Position numbers and translations under genes: made by a program. A model generated the notes under the pieces. That model was not told the DNA's origin and searched no databases. It was given only the letters and a program-made list of their open reading frames with translations. This document shows, piece after piece, positions 1-8,136 of a stretch of 64,000 nucleotides of DNA; within the stretch, counting starts at the first letter, position 1, and each line of letters begins with the position of its first letter. Source of the DNA: Ruminococcus flavefaciens (GTDB lineage Bacteria > Bacillota > Clostridia > Oscillospirales > Ruminococcaceae); NCBI RefSeq assembly GCF_900116855.1, contig NZ_UETD01000007.1:62001-126000 (forward strand), in the 5' to 3' direction.

Positions 1-496
1 GGACTTCCGCGAGCTGGTAAAGGATCTGGCTGCGGTGTTCAGAACGAGGATAGAGCTGCGCCAGATAGGCGTCCGCGACGAGGCAAAGATACTGGGCGGA
101 CTTGGCATCTGCGGCAGGGAATTCTGCTGTAAGGCATATATGGGCGATTTCCAGCCCGTTTCCATAAAAATGGCAAAGGAGCAGGGACTTTCCCTGAACC
201 CCACAAAGATATCGGGAACCTGCGGCAGGCTCATGTGCTGCCTGAAAAACGAGCAGAACGCCTACGAGGCACTGCTGAAGATAACGCCTAAGATGGGCGC
301 TATCGTAGTAACTCCCGACGGTGACAAGGGCAGAGTCGAGGACGTTAACCTCATCACAGGAAAGCTCCGCGTAAAGACCGACAAGTCCGAGGTGCCCGTA
401 ACTCTTGACAGGAGCGAGGTAAAGCTGCTGAAGGACACCGAGATAAAGGTGAACCGCGAGGAGCTCAAGGCACTGAAAAAGCTTGAGGACAAGTAA
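1..496 (+). CDS. ricT: RicT/YaaT-type PSP1-domain protein, C-terminal part
   Basis: The reading frame is open from the first bases of the window, so the N-terminus lies outside. The visible part reads FRELVKDLAAVFRTRIELRQ and continues through paired Cys motifs (CGREFCC, CGRLMCC) typical of the PSP1 domain of RicT. In Bacillus, RicT with RicA and RicF forms an Fe-S-containing complex that assists RNase Y in mRNA maturation; that role is assumed here from family membership. The stop overlaps the next start (TAATG), so it is translationally coupled to queH. The Lys/Glu-rich tail is normal for the family. Confidence 0.93.
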   Translation, partial: DFRELVKDLAAVFRTRIELRQIGVRDEAKILGGLGICGREFCCKAYMGDFQPVSIKMAKEQGLSLNPTKISGTCGRLMCCLKNEQNAYEALLKITPKMGAIVVTPDGDKGRVEDVNLITGKLRVKTDKSEVPVTLDRSEVKLLKDTEIKVNREELKALKKLEDK

Positions 497-1107
497 TGGC
501 AGGTCAGGCAAAGACCAATTACGGTCTGCTCCTTGACAGGAAGCTGTCAGAGCTTGAAAAGAGCGGCGAGAGACCGTCGCTGCTGCTTCACGCCTGCTGT
601 GCGCCGTGCAGCAGCCATACCCTTACGGTACTGGACAAATACTTCCGTATAACGCTGTATTTCTGCAATCCCAACATAGCTCCCGAGGAGGAGTTCAGCT
701 TCCGCCTCAGCGAGCTGAAAAGGCTGGTAAAGGAGATGGGACTGACCATAGAGGTGGTGGAGGAGCCCTATGACCCTGCGCCATTCTACGAGCTTGCAAA
801 GGGACTTGAGGACCTTCCCGAGAGGGGAGAGCGCTGCCGCAGGTGTATAGCCTACCGGCTGAGGAAGGCAGGAGCAAAGGCGAAGGAGCTGGGCTGTGAT
901 ATGTTCACCACCACCCTTACCATAAGTCCCCACAAGGACTGTGCCTTCATCAACGAGTGCGGAGGGCAGGTGCAGGAGGAATGCGGAGTGCCATATCTTT
1001 TCTCCGATTTCAAGAAGCACGAGGGCTATAAGCACTCAATAGAGCTGTCGCGGCAGTACGGCTTGTACCGTCAGAACTACTGCGGCTGCGTCTTTAGCAA
1101 AAAGTAG
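496..1107 (+). CDS. queH: Epoxyqueuosine reductase QueH
   Basis: A 203-residue protein of the QueH (former DUF208) family. It shows the N-terminal LLLHACCAPCSS motif and later Cys pairs (CRRC near residue 116, and CGC near the C-terminus) that bind the Fe-S cluster and metal in this family. QueH reduces epoxyqueuosine to queuosine in tRNA, replacing QueG in organisms that lack it. The start ATG overlaps the ricT stop by one base. Length is typical and all Cys motifs are intact. A fragment of a dispersed repeat and a terminator follow. Confidence 0.93.
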   Translation: MAGQAKTNYGLLLDRKLSELEKSGERPSLLLHACCAPCSSHTLTVLDKYFRITLYFCNPNIAPEEEFSFRLSELKRLVKEMGLTIEVVEEPYDPAPFYELAKGLEDLPERGERCRRCIAYRLRKAGAKAKELGCDMFTTTLTISPHKDCAFINECGGQVQEECGVPYLFSDFKKHEGYKHSIELSRQYGLYRQNYCGCVFSKK

Positions 1108-1133
1108 GGAACGCCGCTCCTCGGCGTCCCGTG
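1105..1133. repeat. Fragment of dispersed GGGACGCCG palindrome
   Basis: Directly at the queH stop lies TAGGGAACGCCGCTCC followed by TCGGCGTCCCGTG. It is an inverted-repeat fragment matching the intergenic module also found near 8.2, 28.4, 34.0, 42.4 and 59.4 kb. Confidence 0.6.
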
Positions 1134-1137
1134 CAGA

Positions 1138-1159
1138 GGCGGATAATATCCGCCTTTTT
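1138..1159 (+). terminator. Intrinsic terminator after queH
   Basis: GGCGGAT-AAT-ATCCGCC forms a 7-bp perfect stem with a 3-nt loop, followed by five T residues. It ends the ricT-queH transcript. Confidence 0.8.
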
Positions 1160-1171
1160 ATGGTGGATAAG

Positions 1172-1402
1172 ATGTTTGATAATTTTGATATTGCACTTAT
1201 TTTAAGCGGTATCGGTGAGATACTTATATGGTTCGGGATATACTTTCTGTGCGCTAAGGCACATATCCGTGATGCTGAAAAAAACGGATACGAACCTGAC
1301 CTGAAAAAACTGAGGATAGGTTTTGCCGCCGCATTTATAATAACGCATATGTTCTGTGTATGGACAGGCTTTGAGGTTGTAAAATGGGGCGGACCTGATT
1401 AA
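1172..1402 (+). CDS. Small two-helix membrane protein, unknown function
   Basis: A 76-residue protein with two hydrophobic segments (around IALILSGIGEILIWFGIYFL and FAAAFIITHMFCVW) separated by a charged loop. I do not recognise a family. An upstream in-frame ATG at 1160 lies at the end of the terminator's T tract. I prefer the ATG at 1172 because GGTGG precedes it at ribosome-binding distance. It is followed 20 bases later by the ybaK-like gene, so the two may be co-transcribed. Base composition is more AT-rich than the neighbouring genes. Confidence 0.6.
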   Translation: MFDNFDIALILSGIGEILIWFGIYFLCAKAHIRDAEKNGYEPDLKKLRIGFAAAFIITHMFCVWTGFEVVKWGGPD

Positions 1403-1422
1403 TGTATATTTGGGAGTAAACA

Positions 1423-1899
1423 ATGGGCAAGGAACTAAAGACCAACGCAATGCGTTTTCTGGATAAAAGCAAGATAGAATACACCGTGCAGACCTACGAG
1501 TGCGAGGAGTTCATCGACGGCATACACACCGCCGAGAAGCTGGGACAGTCCCTTGCTGAGACCTTCAAGACACTGGTTGCACAGGGAAAGAGCGGAAGCT
1601 ATTACTGCTTCCTGCTGCCCGTAGCTCTGGAGCTGGATCTGAAAAAGGCGGCAAAGAGCGTGGGGGAGAAGTCCGTGGAGCTGCTCCATGTCAAGGACAT
1701 CACCAAGATAACGGGCTACGTCCGCGGCGGCTGCACACCCATAGGCATGAAGAAGCAGTTCATGACGGTGATACACAGCACCGCAGAGGAGCTTCCTCTG
1801 TTCTACATCAGCGGCGGACGCATAGGCACACAGATACGTCTTTCGCCGCAGGAGCTGGTGAAGGCTATACGGGGCAAATTCGAGGATATCATACTCTGA
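1423..1899 (+). CDS. ybaK: YbaK/EbsC-family Cys-tRNA(Pro) deacylase
   Basis: A 158-residue single-domain protein of the YbaK/EbsC family, which hydrolyses mischarged Cys-tRNA(Pro) in trans to ProRS. Family features are the DGIHTAEKLG segment, the TFKTLV motif with its conserved Lys, and the GYVRGGCTPIGMKK stretch lining the substrate pocket. Length is typical. The start is preceded by GGGAGTAAACA, an acceptable ribosome-binding site. It sits between a small membrane protein and a signalling protein with no functional link to either. Confidence 0.9.
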   Translation: MGKELKTNAMRFLDKSKIEYTVQTYECEEFIDGIHTAEKLGQSLAETFKTLVAQGKSGSYYCFLLPVALELDLKKAAKSVGEKSVELLHVKDITKITGYVRGGCTPIGMKKQFMTVIHSTAEELPLFYISGGRIGTQIRLSPQELVKAIRGKFEDIIL

Positions 1900-1934
1900 G
1901 CTGCTAATAGCACGGAGGGAAAGGAGGACAGTAT

Positions 1935-3716
1935 ATGAGCGGACAGATGAGCAGCAGCCTCTACGTCATAGGCAGAGCCGTGGTGGACAGAAGTCTCCAC
2001 ACCCAGAGCGGTGACGAGGCTTTCTTCACATTTTTCGGCAACGACGTCACCTATTCCATAAGGCGTACGATCCTTGACGAGGACTACCCGAGGATACTTG
2101 ACTGCGTGGAGAATGCGGCAGTAGGCGAGATAAAGAGCACCGTCATACGCATGAAGGGCGTCAGCGGAGAGTACCGCTGGATACTGGCTTCCGTGAAGCT
2201 CCGCATGGCAGAGGGAACGGAGCCCCTTTACAGCATCACATTCAGCGATGTGATGTCGCTGGAGGGACTTGCATTCGACAGGGAGCGCAGGCTCAGCGAG
2301 TACCGCCATGTACTCAGCCTCATATCCGACCTTGCCTTTGAGTACAGCTTTGAGACAAAGCACATACGGATATATATGTTCGACTGCTTCCGCGAGATAG
2401 TCCTCACTGACGAGGACCTTGAGACATGGAGGAAGAACGCCATTGACAGCGGAGCGGTCATGACGCGGTATATCGAGACCTTCAACGCAGTGTGCAGGGA
2501 TATCAGCAGCGGAGTCTACCGCTTTGACTATGAGTTCGAGACCTCCGTACTGACGGGCGGCAAAACGAGGGAGATGTGTCTTTTCCGCGGCATAACGCGG
2601 TATGACTCGCCCGACAGCCGCAAGGTCAGCGGAATAATTTCCGTAGTCAGCTCCCGCAGCAAGAGCAAGGACGTAAATCTTGCCCTTGAAGCCAACAGGG
2701 ACTCCCTTTCGGGACTTCTCAATAAGCCTGCGGTGACATCACTCGCCCAGAGGATACTGTCGGAGAAGCCCAAGTACAGAGTAAGCCTTGTGGTGCTTGA
2801 CATCGACAACTTTACCGAGTTAAACAACGTTTACGGGCACCTTTTCGGGGACGAGGTCATATACACCGTCGCACGGATAATCAAGACGGAGATAGGCAGC
2901 CGCGGCGTGGCAGGCAGGATAGGCGGCGGCAGCTTCCTCATAGTCCTTGAGGACACCCGTGACGAGGAGGACCTGCGAGGGATACTCCGCGCCATCAGGA
3001 CGAACACGGAGTTCTCCTTTGCGGACCGCTTCCAGAATTTCCGTCTTACCTGCTCCATGGGCATATCCACCTATCCCGTGGACAGCCGCAGCTACGACGA
3101 GCTGTTCATGCAGGCAGACAAGGCACTGCTCATAGCGCAGGAAAAAGGGCAGAACCGCTACGTCATATACGATGTGGAGAAGCACGGCCCCGTAGAGCGT
3201 GACGCTGTCGGCAAGATAGCCTTTCTCAGCGGAAAGGGCGAGGCTTCGGAGAAGCTGGGCTTCGTCAGCACACTTTGCGAGAACCTTGTGCTTGGCAGAG
3301 TTCCCGATATGTCGGTGCTGCTGGAGCAGGTCAGGAGCAAGTTCGGACTTGATGATATATGCGTATTTTCGGGCAGCGATATGGGACTCATGCTCAGCTG
3401 CGGAAATGCAGCCTCCAAAAATGCTGCCTACCTCTTTGAGAACGGCTATACGGACAGATTTTCGGGTGACGGCATATTCGTCATCGACAATGTGAACGAG
3501 CTGGAGGGACGTGATGACAACGCCTTTGCGCAGCTCACCGCCCAGCATATCGGCGGAGCGGTGCAGTACCTCATGACCGAGGACAGCATGGTAAAGGGAG
3601 TCATCTCCTTCTGCTACATAGACCGCTTCAAGAAGTGGTCGGTGACGGATATAAACTACTTTGCCATCATCGGCAGGACCATGACCGCCCTGCTGAAGAA
3701 GCAGGCATACATATGA
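1935..3716 (+). CDS. PAS-like/GGDEF-like/GAF-like signalling protein with degenerate GGDEF
   Basis: A 593-residue cytoplasmic protein. Residues about 1-250 resemble two PAS-type folds (for example YRWILASVKLR). A GGDEF-type domain spans about 255-415, with the VVLDIDNFTELNNVYGH metal-site region and a LTCSMGIS strand. The signature loop reads GGGSF at residues 330-334 instead of GGDEF, so the Asp and Glu needed for cyclic-di-GMP synthesis are missing. The last 170 residues look GAF-like. No transmembrane segment is visible. It is probably a sensory or binding protein rather than an active cyclase. A strong AAAGGAGG ribosome-binding site precedes the ATG. A terminator follows the stop. Confidence 0.75.
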   Translation: MSGQMSSSLYVIGRAVVDRSLHTQSGDEAFFTFFGNDVTYSIRRTILDEDYPRILDCVENAAVGEIKSTVIRMKGVSGEYRWILASVKLRMAEGTEPLYSITFSDVMSLEGLAFDRERRLSEYRHVLSLISDLAFEYSFETKHIRIYMFDCFREIVLTDEDLETWRKNAIDSGAVMTRYIETFNAVCRDISSGVYRFDYEFETSVLTGGKTREMCLFRGITRYDSPDSRKVSGIISVVSSRSKSKDVNLALEANRDSLSGLLNKPAVTSLAQRILSEKPKYRVSLVVLDIDNFTELNNVYGHLFGDEVIYTVARIIKTEIGSRGVAGRIGGGSFLIVLEDTRDEEDLRGILRAIRTNTEFSFADRFQNFRLTCSMGISTYPVDSRSYDELFMQADKALLIAQEKGQNRYVIYDVEKHGPVERDAVGKIAFLSGKGEASEKLGFVSTLCENLVLGRVPDMSVLLEQVRSKFGLDDICVFSGSDMGLMLSCGNAASKNAAYLFENGYTDRFSGDGIFVIDNVNELEGRDDNAFAQLTAQHIGGAVQYLMTEDSMVKGVISFCYIDRFKKWSVTDINYFAIIGRTMTALLKKQAYI

Positions 3717-3722
3717 ATATAG

Positions 3723-3765
3723 GCGCCGATAGTGCAATATGTGCAAAATCGGCGCTTTCGTTTTG
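3723..3765 (+). terminator. Intrinsic terminator after the GGDEF-like gene
   Basis: GCGCCGAT and ATCGGCGC pair across a 17-nt loop and are followed by TTTCGTTTTG. Confidence 0.65.
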
Positions 3766-3855
3766 TCTATTCATACAAAGTTTCGGAAAAAAGTGACGAA
3801 AACGCCCCTCTAAACGCACTTATATATAGAAAGCCGCGAAAAAGGAGGGGGCACC

Positions 3856-4386
3856 ATGGAAAGAACACTGGCTGCATTTTCGGCGATAGTACTGCTCATA
3901 GGCTGCTTTACAGGCTGCGGAATGAGCGATGAGCCGAAGAAAATACGAATACCCGATATAACATTCATGTACACTAACAGCTTTGAGGACACATATGCCA
4001 TGTGGTTCTGCGACAGCGCAGGGAATTACTACACGGCGGTGTCCGACGATGTAAAGGCAATGGGACTTGACAGGCTCAGGGAGGAGTATGCCGCAGGAAC
4101 TCTCGGCAGCTCCGATATCAGGCTTGTAAAGAACTGCGACAAGACTGCCCTTGAAAAAGCGTATACCAAGCTTGTAAAAGCTTCGGGAGCTGAGGGCAGA
4201 GAGCTTGAATATCCCGAAGCGCTTCCTGCCGTGGAGGCTCCCGAGGAGCGCTGGTACGGGCTGTATTACGACAAAGACGGCAGGCTGAGGACAGTTACCG
4301 TACACGCAAACACCTGCATGACAGAAGTCAGCACGGGCAATGAGGACCTTAACGAGGTCTACGAATGGTTCTCCGATACATTCTGA
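3856..4386 (+). CDS. Putative lipoprotein, unknown function
   Basis: A 176-residue exported protein. The N-terminus MERTLAAFSAIVLLIGCFTG has a hydrophobic core ending in IGCFTGCG, giving a plausible lipobox with Cys at about residue 17 or 21. The mature part is acidic and shows no recognised domain. A strong AGGAGGGGG ribosome-binding site precedes the ATG. It stands alone between a terminator and the CIRCE element. Function is not inferred. Confidence 0.65.
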   Translation: MERTLAAFSAIVLLIGCFTGCGMSDEPKKIRIPDITFMYTNSFEDTYAMWFCDSAGNYYTAVSDDVKAMGLDRLREEYAAGTLGSSDIRLVKNCDKTALEKAYTKLVKASGAEGRELEYPEALPAVEAPEERWYGLYYDKDGRLRTVTVHANTCMTEVSTGNEDLNEVYEWFSDTF

Positions 4387-4397
4387 AAAACGACAAA

Positions 4398-4424
4398 TTA
4401 GCACTCTCGACCTGAGAGTGCTAA
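4398..4424. promoter_or_regulatory. CIRCE element (HrcA operator) upstream of hsp20
   Basis: TTAGCACTC (4398-4406) and GAGTGCTAA (4416-4424) are a perfect 9-bp inverted repeat with a 9-bp spacer, the exact CIRCE consensus bound by HrcA. It lies 166 bp before the Hsp20 start and just after the lipoprotein stop. By established knowledge this implies heat-inducible control of the Hsp20 gene. No clear sigma-A promoter could be assigned. A second small palindrome, TCACA-AACC-TGTGA (4439-4452), follows. Confidence 0.92.
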
Positions 4425-4511
4425 TTTTCATTATCCTGTCACAAACCTGTGATATTCCTTTCAAAAAACGGCAGTATCATATAGACAATGAAACGAAAGG
4501 AAGCGATACCG

Positions 4512-4550
4512 ATGGAAAGTGCATATAATGAGGAAAACTGCATAGAATAA
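4512..4550 (+). CDS. Possible 12-residue leader ORF before hsp20
   Basis: ATGGAAAGTGCATATAATG starts a 12-codon frame (MESAYNEENCIE) ending in TAA at 4550. An AAAGGAAG ribosome-binding-like site lies about 10 bases upstream. It lies between CIRCE and the Hsp20 start. This may be chance; there is no evidence of expression. Confidence 0.25.
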   Translation: MESAYNEENCIE

Positions 4551-4590
4551 ACTTACGGATAAATATGAAACTATATTGGAGGTATGACTT

Positions 4591-5019
4591 ATGATGTATG
4601 GACTTACACCTTTCGGAAGAACAGGCTTCGGTCTCTGGGACGCATTCAATGATTTTGACAATAACTTTTTCGGCGACAGTATGCCGATAAACTCCTGCCG
4701 TACCGATATCCGCGATGACGGAGACAAGTACGTTATGGAGGCTGAGCTGCCGGGCTTCGAGAAGGAGGATATCAAGCTTGATATCAACGGCACACAGCTC
4801 ACCATCGCTGCCGAGCACAGCACGAACAGCGACGAAAAGGACGAAAAGGGCAATTATATCCGCCGCGAGCGCACCTTCGGCTCATACAAGAGGAGCTTCG
4901 ATATCTCGGACGTTGATTCCGAGGCTATCAGCGCGGCATACAAGAACGGAATCCTCACCCTTGAACTTCCCAAAAAGAAGCCCGAGGAGCCCGTTTCCAA
5001 GAGACTTGAGATCAAGTAA
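4591..5019 (+). CDS. hsp20: Hsp20/alpha-crystallin small heat shock protein
   Basis: A 142-residue small heat shock protein. The alpha-crystallin domain covers about residues 33-135, including VMEAELPGFEKEDIKLDI and the C-terminal strand GILTLELPKK. It acts as an ATP-independent holdase in the cytoplasm. GGAGG lies 8 bases before the ATG; two adjacent ATGs make the exact start uncertain by one codon. The upstream CIRCE element indicates HrcA repression. Two strong terminators follow. Confidence 0.93.
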   Translation: MMYGLTPFGRTGFGLWDAFNDFDNNFFGDSMPINSCRTDIRDDGDKYVMEAELPGFEKEDIKLDINGTQLTIAAEHSTNSDEKDEKGNYIRRERTFGSYKRSFDISDVDSEAISAAYKNGILTLELPKKKPEEPVSKRLEIK

Positions 5020-5071
5020 ACTTTCATATATACGCACCTTTCGATGACTTTTCCTTGCGGGAAAAGCCGGT

Positions 5072-5107
5072 TACCGAGCCTGAAACTGCGGGCTCGGTAT
5101 TTTTTTT
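5072..5107 (+). terminator. Intrinsic terminator after hsp20
   Basis: TACCGAGCC and GGCTCGGTA form a perfect 9-bp stem, followed by eight T residues. Confidence 0.9.
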
Positions 5108-5139
5108 GCCGCGATTCAGCCGGAAAGGGCTCCCCCTCA

Positions 5140-5168
5140 CCCCGTCAGAGATGACGGGGGATTTTTTT
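5140..5168 (+). terminator. Second terminator-like hairpin
   Basis: CCCCGTCA-GAGA-TGACGGGG followed by A and seven T residues. It lies 30 bp beyond the first terminator. The rest of 5020-5335 holds only the promoter of the next gene. Confidence 0.75.
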
Positions 5169-5260
5169 GCCCTGAGGGCGTCGGATTATGCAGTATTTAC
5201 ATTCGTGGCGCCCTAATTCCGTCGGAATAGACAAATTGCAGGCAAGGTAAAAATTTAATC

Positions 5261-5289
5261 TTCACTTTTTCCGCAAAGTATGGTATAAT
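5261..5289 (+). promoter_or_regulatory. Sigma-A-type promoter for the HAD phosphatase
   Basis: TTCACT (5261-5266), a 17-bp spacer and TATAAT (5284-5289), about 45 bp before the TTG start at 5336. Confidence 0.7.
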
Positions 5290-5335
5290 GATATCATGAG
5301 TATCTATGTGATGATTCGGGAGGTGAGGTCATAAT

Positions 5336-6163
5336 TTGAAAAGGCTCTATATCTCAGACCTTGACGGTACACTGCTGGATTCGGGCGGTATCGTCACTGT
5401 CAGGACCGCAGATACTCTCAACAGGCTGATCTCGGAGGGTATGTATTTTACCTTTGCCACAGCCCGTTCACCCTACTCCATAGTCCATATCACATCGCCG
5501 CTGAAAATAAGTGTGCCCTGCATACTTATGAACGGCGTAAGCATATACGACAGGGACAGGAGAGAATTCGTGAAAAACGAGTTTATCCCCGTTTCAGCGT
5601 CCCATGAAGCGCTGAGGGCATTCGAGGAGAATGACGTCCGCTGCTTCATGTACAAGATATGTGACGGAGTGCTGACCTGCTGCTATTCCGAGATGACCAC
5701 GGCTGTCATGCGAAGCTTTGCGGAGGTCCGCAAAAACCGCTACAACAAGCCATTTGTACAGTACGACAGGCTCATAGACCATGCCGACGGCGAGGTGGTA
5801 TACCTCACCACCACGGGAGACCATGACAGGCTTTATCCCGTAAAGCAGGCGGCAGATGGCATTGATGGTCTGGACTGTGCATTCTATAAGGATACCTACG
5901 AGGACAAGTGGTATCTGGAGCTTTTCTCCCATAAGGCTTCAAAAGCCAACGGAGTGAGATATCTCCGCGAGAGATACGGCTTTGACGAGGTAGTTGCCTT
6001 TGGCGACAATCTCAACGACCTGCCCATGTTTGCACAGGCGGATGTAAAGGTCGCCGTGGGCAATGCAAGGGACGAGGTGAAGGCTGCCGCCGACCATATC
6101 ATCGGCACCTGCGATGAGGACGGCGTGGCACAGTGGCTGAAGTCTGTACATTTGTCAGAATGA
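5336..6163 (+). CDS. Cof-type HAD-superfamily phosphatase
   Basis: A 275-residue cytoplasmic HAD hydrolase of the Cof/IIB class. Motif I is the N-terminal SDLDGTLLDS (nucleophile Asp and acid/base Asp), motif II is in TFATARSP, and motif IV is the late FGDNLNDLPMF. Such enzymes dephosphorylate sugar phosphates and related metabolites; the substrate cannot be told from sequence. The start is TTG, chosen because GGGAGGTGAG lies at proper distance and the next Met is far inside the domain. It has its own promoter upstream. Confidence 0.88.
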   Translation: MKRLYISDLDGTLLDSGGIVTVRTADTLNRLISEGMYFTFATARSPYSIVHITSPLKISVPCILMNGVSIYDRDRREFVKNEFIPVSASHEALRAFEENDVRCFMYKICDGVLTCCYSEMTTAVMRSFAEVRKNRYNKPFVQYDRLIDHADGEVVYLTTTGDHDRLYPVKQAADGIDGLDCAFYKDTYEDKWYLELFSHKASKANGVRYLRERYGFDEVVAFGDNLNDLPMFAQADVKVAVGNARDEVKAAADHIIGTCDEDGVAQWLKSVHLSE

Positions 6164-6199
6164 TACTTTTTGTTAATGATACTGAAGCCAAAATAAAGT

Positions 6200-6254
6200 G
6201 ATTCCAAAGGGACTGTGTTCCTTTGGTCGGAGCCACGAGGCAGACAGCCTCGTG
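6200..6254. repeat. Dispersed hairpin repeat (ATTCCAAAGG module)
   Basis: GATTCCAAAGGG-ACTGTGTT-CCTTTGG forms a 7-bp hairpin, followed by a second one (CACGAGGC-AGACA-GCCTCGTG). The first 27 bases recur identically at 42250-42276, again followed by a GAGGC hairpin. The rest of 6164-6405 contains small GC-rich palindromes but no gene that I can support. Confidence 0.7.
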
Positions 6255-6405
6255 CAGGGTACGGGGCAGCGCCCCGAATACGCAAGGCGCCTTGCAAGAG
6301 AAGGCGTTCCATTGTAAGCTCTTTTGTGCTCTGCCCTCAAGCCGCTTGACGGCTTGACGAAACTATTATCAATATGCTAAATAACATGAAAGGAATATAC
6401 ATAAA

Positions 6406-8136
6406 ATGAAGAAACTTATGCTTGGAAACGAAGCCTTTGCAAGAGGCTTATACGAGGCAGGATGTCGGGTAGTATCAAGCTATCCCGGAACACCCTCCAC
6501 GGAGATCACCGAGGAGGTGGCAAAGTACGACGAGGTCTACGCAGAGTGGGCACCCAATGAAAAGGTAGCCATGGAAACAGCTCTCGGAGCTTCCATCGCA
6601 GGCGCAAGAAGCTTCTGCGGAATGAAGCACGTTGGTCTCAACGTTGCCGCAGACCCCCTCTACACAGCAGGCTACACAGGCGTTAATGCAGGTATGGTAA
6701 TCGCAGTTGCCGACGATCAGGGTATGCACTCCTCTCAGAACGAGCAGGACAGCCGTCACCATGCTATCGCTTCAAAGGTGCCTATGCTGGAGCCCTCTGA
6801 CTCAACAGAATGTAAGGAGTTCGTCAAGCTTGCCTTCGAGCTTTCCGAGCAGTTTGACGCTCCCTTTATAGTAAGAATGTCCACAAGAGTTGCTCATTCA
6901 CAGAGCATCGTTGAGATGGAGGACCGTCAGGAGCTTCCTCTCAAGGACTATGAAAAGAATCCCTCAAAGTTCGTAATGATGCCTGCATACGCAAAGGGCA
7001 GACACGTTTTCGTTGAGGAGCGCACAAAGAAGCTCATCGAGTACGCAGAGACCTCTCCTCTCAACAGAGTGGAGCTTTCCGACAAGGCTGAGTTCGGCGT
7101 TATCACAAACGGCGCCTGCTATCAGTACGTCAAGGAAGCTCTTGGAGACAAGGCTTCCGTGCTGAAGCTTGGCATGGTAAATCCTCTCCCCGAGAAGCTC
7201 ATTCAGGACTTCGCAAAGAAGTACGAGCAGATATACGTTATCGAGGAGCTTGACGGCATAATCGAGGAGCACTGCCGCAACATCGGCGTGAACAACGTAA
7301 AGGGCAAGGAGATATTCGGCTATATCGGCGAGCTTCCCCAGTCCGTCATCGCAGAGAAGATACTGGGCGAGAAGAAGGATTTCGTGGCTCTCGAGGACAA
7401 TATCCCTGTTCGTCCTCCCGTAATGTGCGCAGGATGTCCCCACAGAGGACTGTTCTACTGCCTGAAGAAGCTGGGCGTTACCGTATCGGGAGACATCGGC
7501 TGCTACACTCTCGGAGCTGCCGCACCTCTCAACGCTATCGACACAACTATCTGTATGGGAGCTTCCATCTCGGGACTTCACGGCTTCAACAAGGCACGCG
7601 GAGCTGAGTCCGAGCACAAGAGCGTGGCAGTTATCGGCGATTCCACCTTCATGCACAGCGGTATGACAGGTCTGGTAAATATCGCCTACAATAATTCAAA
7701 CTCAACAGTTATCATACTTGACAACTCCATCACAGGCATGACAGGTCACCAGCAGAACCCCACCACAGGAAAGAATCTGAAGGGAGACCCTGCTGCTGCC
7801 GTAAATCTGGAGGAGCTGTGCAAGGCTATCGGTATCAAGCGCGTAAGAGTCACAGACCCCTACAAGCTTGCCGAGACAGAGGCAGCTATCAAGGAGGAGC
7901 TTGCAGCGGATGAGGCATCGGTAATTATTTCCCGCCGTCCCTGTGCACTTCTCAAGTATGTAAAGCACAATCCGCCTCTCAAGGTGAACGCAGACAAGTG
8001 CGTAGGCTGCAAGATGTGCATGAAGCTGGGCTGTCCTGCGATCTCCATGCGTGACGGCAAGGCAGTCATCGACCACACACAGTGCGTAGGCTGCGGCATA
8101 TGTCAGGAACAGTGTAAGGTAGGCGCGATTGAATAA
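6406..8136 (+). CDS. iorA: Indolepyruvate:ferredoxin oxidoreductase, alpha subunit
   Basis: A 576-residue IorA subunit. The N-terminal half carries the pyrimidine-binding type fold (SYPGTPSTEI), then a transketolase-like central domain. The TPP-binding part has GDIGCYTLG and GDSTFMHSG. Two C-terminal 4Fe-4S motifs read CVGCKMCMKLGCP and CVGCGICQEQCKVGA. With IorB it interconverts arylpyruvates and aryl-acetyl-CoA using ferredoxin. Its iorB partner lies 2.3 kb downstream, separated by three other genes. The last 31 bases of the gene are repeated twice behind it. Confidence 0.95.
   Translation: MKKLMLGNEAFARGLYEAGCRVVSSYPGTPSTEITEEVAKYDEVYAEWAPNEKVAMETALGASIAGARSFCGMKHVGLNVAADPLYTAGYTGVNAGMVIAVADDQGMHSSQNEQDSRHHAIASKVPMLEPSDSTECKEFVKLAFELSEQFDAPFIVRMSTRVAHSQSIVEMEDRQELPLKDYEKNPSKFVMMPAYAKGRHVFVEERTKKLIEYAETSPLNRVELSDKAEFGVITNGACYQYVKEALGDKASVLKLGMVNPLPEKLIQDFAKKYEQIYVIEELDGIIEEHCRNIGVNNVKGKEIFGYIGELPQSVIAEKILGEKKDFVALEDNIPVRPPVMCAGCPHRGLFYCLKKLGVTVSGDIGCYTLGAAAPLNAIDTTICMGASISGLHGFNKARGAESEHKSVAVIGDSTFMHSGMTGLVNIAYNNSNSTVIILDNSITGMTGHQQNPTTGKNLKGDPAAAVNLEELCKAIGIKRVRVTDPYKLAETEAAIKEELAADEASVIISRRPCALLKYVKHNPPLKVNADKCVGCKMCMKLGCPAISMRDGKAVIDHTQCVGCGICQEQCKVGAIE

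Noticed and set aside
1160..1172. ATG at 1160 as start of the small membrane protein
   Set aside because: It lies at the end of the terminator's T tract and lacks a ribosome-binding site, unlike the ATG at 1172.
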